NCBI RefSeq assembly: GCF_000247695.1
Contig: NW_004624783.1
Span: 124,919 to 188,918, forward strand
Length of the DNA: 64,000 nt
Source: Heterocephalus glaber
Lineage: Eukaryota > Chordata > Mammalia > Rodentia > Bathyergidae
Reading direction: 5' to 3'
Made by a program: the position numbers and the translations under genes. Under the pieces are notes generated by a model. That model was not told the origin of the DNA. It saw nothing but the letters and a program-made list of their open reading frames with translations, and ran no database searches. Shown one piece after another: positions 1 through 9,535 of the stretch; within the stretch, counting starts at the first letter, position 1, and each line of letters begins with the position of its first letter.

Positions 1-230
1 TCTGGAGGCCGGAGAGCCAAGATCAAAGCACCAAGGTTGCTCTCCTGGGCTTACAGATTGCTTCTTGCTGTGTCCTCACGTGGCCTTTCCTCTGTATGTG
101 CACATCCCTAGTGTCCATTTGTGTGCCCAAATTTCCTCCACTTATAAGGACACCAGTCTGGTTAGATTGGGACCCTCCCTAACAGCCCATTTTAACCTAA
201 TATAAATTGAGAGACATAATCCAGCCCAAA
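1..230 (-). mobile_element. MaLR (MLT1-like) LTR fragment, truncated by window start
   Basis: The text resembles the reverse complement of the mammalian MaLR/MLT1 solitary LTR family. Diagnostic stretches are the 'ctggaggc..agagccaagatcaa' start, 'tgtgtcctcacgtggcc' near 70, 'cttataaggacaccag' near 140 and 'acataatccagccca' near 215. The outer end lies before base 1. It sits in a MINDY4 intron and has no coding capacity. The subfamily is not resolved; recognition is by eye from remembered consensus. Confidence 0.6.
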
Positions 231-1857
231 CACCTCTCATCTTGCCCAAGACCCTCATGTTCCAGAAGGGAGACTGAGGCCCACGGAAGGGGGTTTTGCA
301 GTCCCACAGCAGAGTGAGGCTCTAGTTGGGTTCTAGGCCAACCTGAGTAAACCGACTTTCTCTGGGCAGAGCAGAGCAGAGGCTGTGAGTGTTTCTCTGC
401 CCAAGGACTCACAGCCAGCCCCAAGGGACCTCCCCTGGTGGGGAGGTCTGGGGATCTCAACTTGCCAAAGTTGTAAATCTCTTAAGCCATAAGCTGCTCC
501 TTGTCGTCTCCCAAGTGCGCTAATGTGAAATACAGATGGTCATCCCTTTTAAGATCCAAGCATGCTTCTAAATTTCCCATCATGTTTGCACCTAAGGATG
601 CAATTACCATTTCCTCCCATTGTCCTGTCTGCTTGTCCCTCTGCTCACGGCTGACGCAGGCTCCCAAGCCCATGGGGTGAACACGCGGCTACGAGCTTAT
701 GAAGATCAGGCTGCTTCTGAAATCTTTGGGTGGCTCGTGGCCAGTGATCCTTATCAGTCCACTCAAGACTGCTTTGAGGTTATTTTCTTCTCATCAGAAG
801 ATGCTTATATGTGCTGTGAAGAACATTTCCATCAATTCTTCTGCCTGAGCAAGTGCCAGCCAAGTGCTGTGCTCTTCTGTGAGTCACCCCCACTGGCTCC
901 TTCCCAGGCCTGCTGGGCTGTCTAGGGATGAATCCTGCAGGCCTTCCCAGAGGACCCTAAGCCTTTGTGGCTCTCTGCAGGCCCCAGAGATGGTCCTCCC
1001 ATCCCATCTCAGGTGGACCATTAACCTTCCCTGTTTGGTTTTAAAAACCACAGGAAAGCATTTTCCTTACATGTATGACAGGGCTTGAATTCTTAAACTG
1101 GTCTGGGAAGGATACAAGACCAGGGCAAGTGTTTTTGGCTTTGTGAGTTTACAGCAGGTCTTTGATTTAATGGGTAAATTGAGACCAAGTTCCCCTTCTC
1201 TTGCACCAAAAGGAAATGTGAGTGTTCTGATTGCTAAACCCTTCCTAGTCCTGGGTGCTGTGCAGTGCACACTTTAGGGGTGGTGAAGGAAGCAGACCAG
1301 GCCCTGGGCACAGTGCTAGGTGAGTGGCAGCCCCCAGGGCATGCTTAACCCAGACCCCAGCGGCCACTCCTCTGAGCTTCTTTCCACATGTATAACACAA
1401 AGATAGTAATTCCCAATTCCCTGGGCCTGGAGGATTGAAATTGTTTGCTGTGCTCAGTCAGTAGATAGTAGCATCTTTGCTGCTTGCTGGTTATATGGCT
1501 CTGCATGCAAGAAGACTTTAGTTTCCTGGTGGGATTGACTTTGGGGTAGCTGACAGGAACAGTGTCCTGATGGTGGATTATCTAGCTGAGGAGGGTTTTC
1601 AGGCTCAGGGAGGCCTTGTTGCACCTAGTGTTCATCTCCCCACCCCTCCCAGGTGACAGGGTCCCCATTATCTGGGACTCCGAAATGTTCTGTCCCTAGC
1701 ACTGCACAGCCCTAAAGCCTATTTCTTTGAATTTGAGGAATTTCTTTTGGTAAAGAGGCTTTTCATCTTGTGCCATTTGAGGCCCCCATTTCGAGGGTGG
1801 TGACTCAGTGGCAGGATAGATGGGTAGGAGAAGGTGGGCCAGGCTTGGAAGCTGGTG

Positions 1858-1958
1858 GGTAGGATCTCTTACCAGCCCTGAGTGCCCTTGGGCAGACAGC
1901 CCCTTCTCTGAGCCTCAGTTTCATCCCAGGTCTTAAGGTGTGATGCATGTATGGTACC
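1858..1958 (+). repeat. MIR-like SINE fragment
   Basis: The order 'ctgagtgcccttgggcagac...ccttctctgagcctcagtttcatc' matches the central MIR block (tgtgaccttgggcaagt...ctctgtgcctcagtttcctc), with decay. It is an ancient, intronic, non-functional fragment by sequence. Boundaries are approximate. Confidence 0.4.
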
Positions 1959-2014
1959 TGGAACAGACACTGTGATCAGGGGGCATTGGCTACGTTTTTA
2001 GAAGTCAAGGATGC

Positions 2015-2372
2015 TGTATTAGTCCATTTTCTGTTGTCAGTAAGTTGTGACAAAAAGAGTTTATTTTGGCCCATGATTCTAGAGGTCCAAAGTTGAAGGC
2101 CCACATCTAGTGATGGCCTTCTTGCTGGCAGGGTCCTGAGGAGATGCAAGGTATCATATGGCAAGACCCTAGGGGCACATGCGTGACTCTTCTGGTCTTG
2201 ATCTCTTTTTATAGAGGCACTATGATGATCGTACTTAACCCGTCACCTCCTGAAGGTCCCTTCTCCAAATACCATAGTCAGATTCTTACCACTTCACAGA
2301 CATCTTACCACTTCATGATGGGGATTAAATTTCAACACTTGAACCCTTCCAAGATTCGGTCAAACCGTAGCA
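2015..2372 (-). mobile_element. MaLR (MST/MLT1-like) solitary LTR
   Basis: The element starts with 'tgtattagtccattttctgttg' and ends near 'caaaccgtagca', the hallmark termini of a reverse-oriented MaLR LTR (MST type). Internal similarity includes 'agtttattttggcccatgattctagaggtc' and 'gatggggattaaatttcaacac'. It lies in a MINDY4 intron, 435 bp before the exon at 2807. No internal retroviral sequence accompanies it, so it is a solo LTR. Confidence 0.7.
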
Positions 2373-2806
2373 GACATTAAAGTGCATTCTTCCCATTCAA
2401 AAGACCAGTGGACTGGGGTCCAGAGACGGGAGAGGATGACCTGCCCTCACCATTAATAGCAGCAGGTGGGATGTGAGTTCAGGACACTGGATTTCCAGCC
2501 CAAGGGCCTTTCTGTTGTGCCATGTGTCCCTCCACTCACCGTATCTGGTGTGGCCAGAGGCCAGGGAGGCCAGAGTGGAGGCTATTGCCCAGAGAATGCA
2601 GTGCTTTTAACTTGAGCAGGCCAGGGCTCCAGTCCCTATTCCTTTGGGGGTCGGAGCCTCCTCCTCAGAAAGCATAGAACACTGAAGCATCAAGGTCCCA
2701 CCAAATAGGGAATCCTGAGGGAAGCCCTTGGTCATTGGCAAGGTTTGCCCAGGTGGCTAAGGTCAGGCAGAGGCTTACTAATGCTACTTCTTTTTGTGTT
2801 TGCCAG

Positions 2807-2870
2807 TGTCCGCCAAGACTTCGACGTCCCCACCAGTCACCTGATTGGAGCACATGGATACTGCACACAG
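2807..2870 (+). CDS. MINDY4: MINDY4 coding exon A (partial gene; first exon in window)
   Basis: This 64-nt exon is bounded by a pyrimidine-rich acceptor (tttgccag|T) and a donor (CACACAG|gttggg). It begins with the third base of a split codon and then encodes VRQDFDVPTSHLIGAHGYCT followed by Q. This is a near-perfect match to the C-terminal half of MINDY4/FAM188B, a cysteine protease-type deubiquitinase that trims Lys48-linked ubiquitin chains. The exon belongs to the helical part of the catalytic domain between the catalytic cysteine, encoded upstream of this window, and the catalytic histidine in the exon at 11772. The segment ends in phase 0, matching the next exon at 5869. Recognition is from the remembered human protein; the reading frame and both splice sites are directly visible. 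Confidence 0.93.
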
Positions 2871-3916
2871 GTTGGGGTGCTGTGGGGCAGCCAGGCTGTT
2901 CTTCTTTTCCTCTGTCCCTCCTCTCTCCCTGTCCTCCAACAACCTCTCTAGGCATCTTTCCATGTCCACCCTACTGGGCTTTGCTGTCAAGGAGCACTAG
3001 AAAGATGGCAGAGTTTATCCTCTGTTTCTGGAGTACTTGCCAAATGCCGATCTCTGTGCTTGGAGCCATATGGGATGCAGGATGCAGAATAGGTGGAATG
3101 CAGATCCAAGCTCTGCACCATCTGGAGTCCTGACTGCAGGGGGTGTGGTAGCATCTGGGAACCCTGGGTCCAATTGGGAACATTGGTCACCACAGTCTTT
3201 ATGTTGGCATGGAGCATTGTCTTTACAACCACTGTCCCTTCTGCATCTTTACAAAGGGACCCCCCTCATCAAGGGGCTCAAGAGACCCTGAGCATAGTTG
3301 CTTGTCCATCATCATTGAGACCTGGGGGAAAATCCCAGCCTTGACTTCTATCCAGTCCTTTTCCGGCATGGGAAGGCCTCCCAGAGCAGCCAGGTGGACC
3401 ACAGTGAAATCTGACCCTCGGTACAGACAGGCAACCAAACTCAGTCTTCTGGACCAGTTAAGGACCCAGGTGTCCTAGGGTCTTGGCTCACATGTGCCCA
3501 GCTCTGGAGACCCACCAAGTCCTATGCAGAAGCAAGCTCCAGACCTGTGGCTTGTGGGACACCCACAAAGGAATGAAGCCTTGGCTGCTTCTCACCTTCC
3601 TGGGAGAGAGTTGAGCGAGCCATCACTCTTCTTGCTGCCTGAGGTGGCCATGATCTCACTCTGAGAAACTTTCTGCCCCAGGGAAGCTTCCCTTTGTAGA
3701 GGACAGGGCATTATGTTCTCAGGGATGAGTGACCATCAAGTGAGGGGAAGAGGACATCAGGCCAGAGAGTGGGACTGGATTTTTCTTTTTTTTTCTGGGG
3801 GGGAGGGGACTGGATTTAAGACTTGCTCTCTGTTGCACTCAGAGAAGGAGCTGGGCCATCTTCTTCCCCTCCCTGGGCTTTTCCTCATTTGTAGAAGAAG
3901 GATTTGTTCTGGACCA

Positions 3917-4070
3917 GAGCTGCTTATGCTTTGGTGTGTTGTGCACACAATTCCATTTGAATAGGTTCAGATTCGGGGGTTCTGGGCTAGGGGCTGAGAT
4001 CCTGAATTTCTAACAGGCCATTCTAGAAGGTCAACATTGCCGGTCCAAGGACCACACAAGCAAGGGCCTA
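3917..4070 (-). mobile_element. MER5A-like hAT-Charlie non-autonomous transposon
   Basis: The reverse complement follows the MER5A consensus. The terminal block 'gccggtccaaggaccacacaagcaag' corresponds to 'gctggtcc.ggaccacactttgag'. The internal block 'gagatcctgaatttctaacaggcc' corresponds to 'gagaatttgcatttctaacaag'. It is an internally degraded, short non-autonomous element in a MINDY4 intron. Confidence 0.6.
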
Positions 4071-4764
4071 GGTGATGGCTAAGTTTGCTGATGTGTAATT
4101 TTGCATCTAAGAGGGAGAGATGCCTGGTGCCTCTTTTCCCTATCTCAAGAAGGTCTCCTGCAAGGAGGAAGGTCCTAGATGCACCCAGATGGAGGAATAG
4201 GGCTTTTTTCATTTAAAAAACCAAATGGAAAAACTCAAGCCCCCTTTGAAAAGGCTATACCGTTTTTAGTTCCACTGCCCCTGAGGTGCCGTATCTTAGA
4301 GCAGCTATTTCCTCCAAACTTTTCTCTCATTTCCTCTGCAAAGACACAGTGACCCCCTCTAATGGGGGCCCTTTGTCGGCCATCATCAGAGGCCTCTTTT
4401 ATTGTCACTGGGGCAGGGGTATTGGTGTTAACAGAAGAATTTATTGACCCTGGACATTGTTTTCACAGTTCAAAGGAAGACTCTTCCATCAACTCTGCCC
4501 TCCAAGCGTATGCTGGGGAAAGGGCAGCTTTGGCCATTCCCATGGGCTTATTTCACAGGCAGTACCAGTCTCTGGTGAGGTGGATGACACAGAGGAACCT
4601 GCTATCTGAGTGCTAGGGCTAGGCTCACAGGAATCCTTCCCCAGTGGGGCAGCAGACCTTCAGAGGCCACCATGCTTCATCTTGAATCTGTGTCCAACCA
4701 GAGGCTGCTGTGAATGTAAGAAGGGAATGAGAATTAGGAAGGAAACCCAGAAAGATGTCTGGAG

Positions 4765-4860
4765 CCAGAAGATGTGAGTGGAGGTTCAGCTCTGATCCTC
4801 AGTGGCTGTGTAGCCAGGGAAGTCCTTTCTCATCTGCAGGCTTGATTTCTCCAGTCCTAA
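4765..4860 (+). repeat. MIR-like SINE fragment
   Basis: The order 'gttcagctctgatcctcagtggctgtgtagccagggaagtcctttctcatctgcagg' resembles the MIR block around 'ggctctgccacttactagctgtgtgaccttgggcaag'. It is weak and diverged. Confidence 0.35.
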
Positions 4861-5584
4861 CAGGAGGCTGGACCAGGGCTGCCCAGCATAAGGAAGGCCC
4901 CTGACATAGATGTTCCTCTCATAGAAGTGTCACAGGTGAAGGAGCTGCCAGAGAAGTGCTGAGCTCCATGCGGCACCAGCTCCAGGTTGCAAGGTCGCTT
5001 TCTTGTTGCATTGTCGGGAGTGTGGCATGCATGAGCCGTGGGGTCCCAAATGCCTACTTCCATGGCAAGAAGAAGTGGACTTTCTGTCCCCTCTCTGTTC
5101 TGCTCTTCCTGCCCTCCATTCCCCACAGTACATTTCTCCAGGCTCCTTCCTCCGTTAAAGCCCACTGTTGTCCCCGGTAAGAACTGAGAGAAGCCTGGAG
5201 TGCGGCTGGTGCTGAGCATGACTGTTTCCTGGTTTTGAGCACGTATTCTGGTCCTGTGAGATGTTATTTTTTTGAAAAGCTGGGTGAAGAGTACACAGGA
5301 ACTCTCTGTACTATTTTTACAACTTCTATTGAGTATAAAGTTATTTTGCAATTGAAAGCTACTTTAAAAAAGTAAACCACCCTTCAAGACTCAGAACTTC
5401 GCAAAGCCTGTCCGACTGTCTCCTAGTCATGTGTGACTTTGCATCCCTCTAGACCCTGGAATGGTCTCTGTGCACATTTTTAGAGATCCAGACACATCCT
5501 ACAGTGCACTTCAGCCTCACTGCCACATACCTGACCCCCCTACCCTGGAACTGAGCATGGAGCCATGTGTCACCCACCCCAAGG

Positions 5585-5668
5585 TCCTTGTGATAACCTG
5601 GGGCCTAGGACAGGGTCCTGTATACAGTTGCTACTCCATGAATGCTTGTGGAATAAAGACCAGTGAGT
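5585..5668 (+). repeat. LINE-2 3'-end fragment
   Basis: 'gcctaggacagggtcctgtatacagttgctactccatgaatgcttgtggaataaa' follows the typical L2 tail (gcctagcacagtgcctggcacatagtaggtgctcaataaatg). It contains an AATAAA-type hexamer inherited from the LINE. It is intronic, in sense orientation and ancient. Confidence 0.5.
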
Positions 5669-5868
5669 GCCTGCAATTGCTTTGATGAGAGAAGCTGGCA
5701 ACTTTCCCTTGGGGCTTGTGGGAAAACGAAGTTTCAGTGCCTCTGGCTTCTGCCTCCCTCCATCCTTGCCTTCTTCCGTCCCCACCCTTTTCTGTCTTCC
5801 CAGTGTCCTCTCCACCCTTTTGCAGCTGGGTCAAACTTGCCATGGCCTTCCCCTTCTCTCATCAACAG

Positions 5869-6030
5869 GAACTTGTCAATCTGCTGCTGACTGGGAGAGC
5901 TGTATCCAATGTTTTCAACGATGTGGTGGAGCTGGATTCTGGGAATGGAAACATCACACTCCTCCGAGGCATTTCGGCCCAAAGTGACATTGGTTTCTTA
6001 TCCCTCTTTGAGCACTACAGTGTGTGCCAG
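5869..6030 (+). CDS. MINDY4: MINDY4 coding exon B
   Basis: This 162-nt exon (54 codons, phase 0 at both ends) has the acceptor catcaacag|GAA and the donor TGCCAG|gtaccc. The peptide starts [20 protein letters not shown] and ends [11 protein letters not shown]. It is highly conserved with mammalian MINDY4; the few differences I can see from the remembered human protein are conservative (for example N for D in the SGNGN turn, SAQ for AAR). It forms part of the catalytic domain core that recognises ubiquitin and contributes no catalytic residue that I can name. It joins the 2807-2870 exon without a frame change and is followed by a 5.7 kb intron. Confidence 0.95.
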
Positions 6031-6298
6031 GTACCCACAGGGTCACAGTCTCCAGACCCCGAGGAGCCTGGCTCCCTGAGGGACCTCCAGGGGAAGGAAG
6101 GTTGGATTCCTCTTCCCAGAGCTGGCCGGAGCTCAGGTTCAGCCCAAACCATGGGGAGAAGGGTGGCTTCCTTGCCTTCGAATACAGACTTGTAATTCAG
6201 ACTGAAGCCTGTTGATGAGAGGATCCTGGGGGAAGATGGTCAAAAAAGGACTTGTAGGGACTTATGGTGTGATTGTGGGTCAGAGTGGCTGTATCTGG

Positions 6299-6323
6299 GT
6301 GTGTGTGTGTGTGTGCGTGTGTA
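6299..6323. repeat. (GT)n microsatellite, short and interrupted
   Basis: There is a run of alternating GT with one C interruption before 'gtgtgtatt'. It is intronic, with no other signal. Confidence 0.85.
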
Positions 6324-6380
6324 TTGGCTCAGGAGGGCCTTTTTACCCCAGAGCAGGGACTAGAGGTCTTAGGCCTTCAA

Positions 6381-6770
6381 TGTAGTCGCTTAAAACAACA
6401 GAAATCCATTCTCTTGCAATCCTAGAGGCTAGAAGTCTGAGATCTTGGAGTCACCTGGGGCCAGGCTCCTCTGAATCCCACAGAGAGCGTTCTTACTTAT
6501 CTCTTCTGGCCTTTGGCATGTTCTGGCATCTTGGTGTTCCTTGACTTATTCGTGCATCACCCTAGTTCTGGCCTCCTTTGTCACATGCCATTTTCTCTTT
6601 GTGTGTCTCCTTGTCTTCTGAGGACCTGACTGAAGGAAGGGCCCACCCTACTCCAGGATGACCTCAGCTTAGCTAATCCCATCTGCAATAACCTTATATC
6701 CAAATATGGTCCCATTCAGAGGACTGGGAGATTATATGTTCTCCGTGGGAACACAATTCAATTCCTGATG
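6381..6770 (-). mobile_element. MaLR (MLT1-like) LTR
   Basis: The reverse MLT1-like layout is visible. 'cttaaaacaacagaaatccattctcttgcaatcctagaggctagaagtctgag' lies at the left end. 'atgccattttctctttgtgtgtctcc' and 'gcccaccctactccaggatgacctcagcttagctaatcc' lie in the middle, and 'ggaacacaattcaattcc' at the right end. It is a solo LTR in a MINDY4 intron with no coding remnant. Confidence 0.65.
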
Positions 6771-8782
6771 GGACTGACTTTGTATGTTTTGTGGGCATGG
6801 TCCCTCTGCCTCCTCCTCAGTGCAGCTGGGGTCTCAGGAAGGGCAAGTCTTCCAAGTAGAGCTGGGTAGGACATGGTAGCTGTACCTCTGGGGAGCATGA
6901 GCAGGGGCTGAGGCAGGCTGGTTGGGGACGCATGGACCCTGACTGCCTGTCTAAGCTGCCATAGAACCTTCTCTGGGCCTCGCTTTTGGTCCAGGGAGTC
7001 TGCTGTTTTGTGATTGATTATATGGAAAGCATTGTCCTGAGTGGCAGAGTGAGAGCTTTTTCTGTGGTGGCTAACCATGTACAGATTGTTGGAAGGCTTT
7101 GATGAGGCTTCATTCACCCTGTGTTCCAGAGCCAGGACACACTCACCTGATTGGGCAACTAGAGATCACTGGGTGAGTGGATTTGGAGAATGAGAAGGGT
7201 CTGGTATTTTCTTCTCATCCTTCCCACATGGCCACATGTGCTGTCCCTTGCTCTTGGACCTTGGGGTGCAGCCCCATCCCCATATTCCCTCTCAGGACAG
7301 TACCCATGGTTCATGCAGTGCAGGTGTGTGGGTTCCAAAGATTAGGGAAAGCGAGGGCTGCTTCCCTCGCCCATGTTGTGCCAGCATCAGAAGGGAACCC
7401 AGGAACGTGGCCACATGGCCGGTGAGGAGCGCCAAGTCTCTTGACCATAAGGCCCTGGGTGAGCTCCAAAAGCCTTCAGCCTGAAATTCCATGGGCTGAA
7501 AAAGGGAACCTGGGCCTGGCTTGTAGGCTTCCCAGGCTTCCCATGAGCCCTGATTTCATTCTTGTGTCCAAGGTATTGATCAAACATAAACTATTTTCCT
7601 TCGGTCAGTGGAGGGTAATTGATGTGAAGATGAGTGGAGGTCATCCTTCCCCTGGAATAAAATGACTGATGAAGAATTTGAGGCCCCACAGCTATGTTCC
7701 CCTCTTGGAGTCCTTGGATCTGAGCAGCCATAGCCCCCTTTGCTGGCCTAGGCTTGGCTATGGCCTGGGCTTGGTTGTCTCCTTGCAGGAAGAGGATGCT
7801 GTCCTCTGCCTCACAGCCCATGTTTGCTAAGGAAAAAGCTCTGATGCCACTTTCCCTCTCACAAGCCCACTGAAGGCTGGGCCTTGGCCTCTCTTTCCCC
7901 TGAAGGCTAAGGAAGGGCCTGGAAGCCAAGAAAAAGTGCTCCCCTTCTTTAACATCACCTGCTGTCCCTTCCATCCCTGAGTACCTAGTTCCCTGCATGG
8001 TTAGACACATTGGATCTAGGGCCCTAGACAGGTTCAGCACCCAACCCAGACGTGGACTCAGAGCTAGCATCCCTGCTGTGGTCTGGCGTGTCATGCTCCA
8101 TTGAGGGAAGAGCTTGCATTTGGAGCAGCTTGGATCTTGATCCCGCTGCAGACATAGGAGAGGCCCCAGGTTTGCTTCTTGCTCACAGCCTGTCTCCAGG
8201 CTTCTCACTGCAGCCTTTGGCCAGAAGCCAGGTCCCAAGGCTCTCAATGAGTGTGTAGGTGATCAGGGATGGGATGTCCTATCTATAGATGAGCTTCTCA
8301 GATGGCCTACACTCAGGATGTGCCTGCGGCAAACAGGAAACTCTGGACCAGAGAAACATGCTCCTTGCTGTATGAAACTGGCCTCCTGCCTCAGTCTGGC
8401 TGTGTCCTGTGCACATGTGATCCCCCCTGGGCTAATCTTGCCCAAGTAACTTCTACCTCCTTTCCTGCACTCCAGAGTTTGCTCAAGGCGAGAGTCCCCA
8501 GTGAGGGTCGGAGTGTGCTGCAGACCACAGCTGGAAGGCCAAGTTCCCAAGCTGTGCTGGTGAGGGTGCTGAGGGACCAGGAAAGGACAGGGTGCTTCCT
8601 GTCCCCAGAGCTTCTCCTATGATCTGCAAGCCATGTTTATTGCTGTCTTCCTGAAGGCACCCAGAGGGAAACTGAGCTTGACAGAGGTCTCCAGAAAGCC
8701 CATCCTCCTTGATCATCCCCAGCCCAGCAAATGCTACCGTCCATCCACTTACTCAAGCTAGTGCTTTTCTAGTCCTGAGAAT

Positions 8783-9262
8783 GTTATGAGCCGAATTGTG
8801 TTCCCTTAAGTTTCATATGTGAAGTCCAAGGCCTCAGTACTTCCAGATGTGACTATATTTGGAGACAGGGTATTTGAGGAGGTGATTAAGTCAGAATGGG
8901 GTCACTAGAAAGGGCCGGGGATTTATCTCAGTGGTTCTGCCGCCTGCCTCACAAGCGCAAAGTCCCAAGTTTGATCCCCAGTACCTAAAAAAAAGAAAGA
9001 ATGGGGTCACTAGGATGCCCTTAATCCAAATGACCTGCATCATCATGGGAAGAGGAGATTAGGACACAGGCACACATTGGAGGAGGACCATGTAACAACA
9101 CAGGGGGAAGACGGTGTCCACAAGCCCAGGAGGAGGCAAGGAGTAACAGAATGGCACCTTGATCACATATTTCCGGGCTCCACCACTGGGAGCCAATCAT
9201 TAATGCTGTTTAAGCCTCCCACTCTGTGGTATTTATTTGGCAGCCTAAGCAAACTAACACAG
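8783..9262 (+). mobile_element. MLT1-like MaLR LTR split by an ID SINE
   Basis: The forward MLT1 layout is visible. 'tgttatgagccgaattgtgttccc' starts it. 'catatgtgaagtccaaggcctcagtacttccagatgtgactatatttgg' and 'gaggaggtgattaagt' follow. After the insertion come 'gcaccttgatcacatatttccgggctcc', 'gtttaagcctcccactctgtggtattt' and 'caaactaacaca'. The element is interrupted at 8909-8997 by the ID SINE, so it is the older of the two. Confidence 0.72.
8912..8997 (+). mobile_element. ID-type (tRNA-Ala-derived) SINE, squirrel-like
   Basis: The body runs from 'gggccggggatttatctcagtgg' (A-box-like) to 'tttgatccccagtacc' (B-box-like) and then an A-rich tail with AAAGAAAGA. This is the rodent ID head derived from tRNA-Ala. 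The 'cgcctgcctcacaagcgcaa' wording is of the type I associate with Sciuridae. It is flanked by a perfect 16-bp target-site duplication (8893-8908 and 8998-9013), which shows L1-mediated insertion into the older LTR. Confidence 0.85.
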
Positions 9263-9284
9263 AGAGTAAAATCCCAAACTCCCT

Positions 9285-9535
9285 GAGCTCCATAAGGCCC
9301 TCCCAGACCTGTCCCTGCTTTCCCCTCTCACCTGATTCCCCCACTCCGCCCCCTTAGGGACTAGGCTTCAGACACTTATTTCCTCTTGAGCTCTCCCTCT
9401 GGGCCTTTGCACATGATCTGCCTGTCACAGGCCCTGCTTTTCCTGCCTTCTTCGTCATTCTAAGCAGGACCCTCTTCTTGAGGTCCCCTCCCTACCTTGT
9501 CAGTCTCCACTCAAATTTTCTTTCCTTCGTCTACT
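9285..9535 (+). repeat. LINE-2 3' fragment
   Basis: The series 'ctgggcctttgcacatgatctgcc...tgcttttcctgccttcttcgtcattc...ctcttcttgaggtcccctccctacc...cagtctccactcaaatttt' follows the L2 3' region (gggcctttgcacttgctgttccc..., ctcagctcaaatgtcacctcc). It is old and degraded, directly downstream of the MLT1 LTR. Confidence 0.5.

Larger units (their letters stand above)
231..2806 (+). other. MINDY4: MINDY4 intron (3' part), no exon seen
   Basis: This is the downstream part of the intron before the first MINDY4 exon in the window. I looked for the preceding conserved exon, whose protein should end with a Ser-Thr-Glu-Leu-like stretch before Val-Arg-Gln-Asp, and did not find it, so it lies before the window. 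The stretch holds a MIR-like fragment near 1860-1955 and a MaLR LTR at 2015-2372. A possible MIR3/L2-like piece lies near 2400-2520. Open frames here, for example on + strand 620-925, have no recognisable homology and no splice context. Confidence 0.6.
2871..5868 (+). other. MINDY4: MINDY4 intron (3.0 kb)
   Basis: This is non-coding sequence between two in-phase (phase 0) exons. It contains an old MER5A DNA transposon at 3917-4070, a MIR-like fragment near 4765-4860 and an L2 3'-end fragment at 5585-5668. The many short open frames on both strands show no domain, no conserved composition and no splice pairing. I see no RNA gene. Confidence 0.7.

Noticed and set aside
620..925. Possible upstream MINDY4 exon in the 101-codon frame
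   Set aside because: The peptide does not resemble the segment expected before Val-Arg-Gln-Asp-Phe-Asp of MINDY4, and no acceptor/donor pair with the required phase was found.
7591..8247. 218-codon minus-strand open frame
   Set aside because: Anonymous composition, no homology recalled, inside a MINDY4 intron without splice or promoter signals.
8912..8997. tRNA gene
   Set aside because: A- and B-box-like sequences are present, but the A-rich tail and flanking target duplication show it is a tRNA-derived ID SINE, not a functional tRNA.
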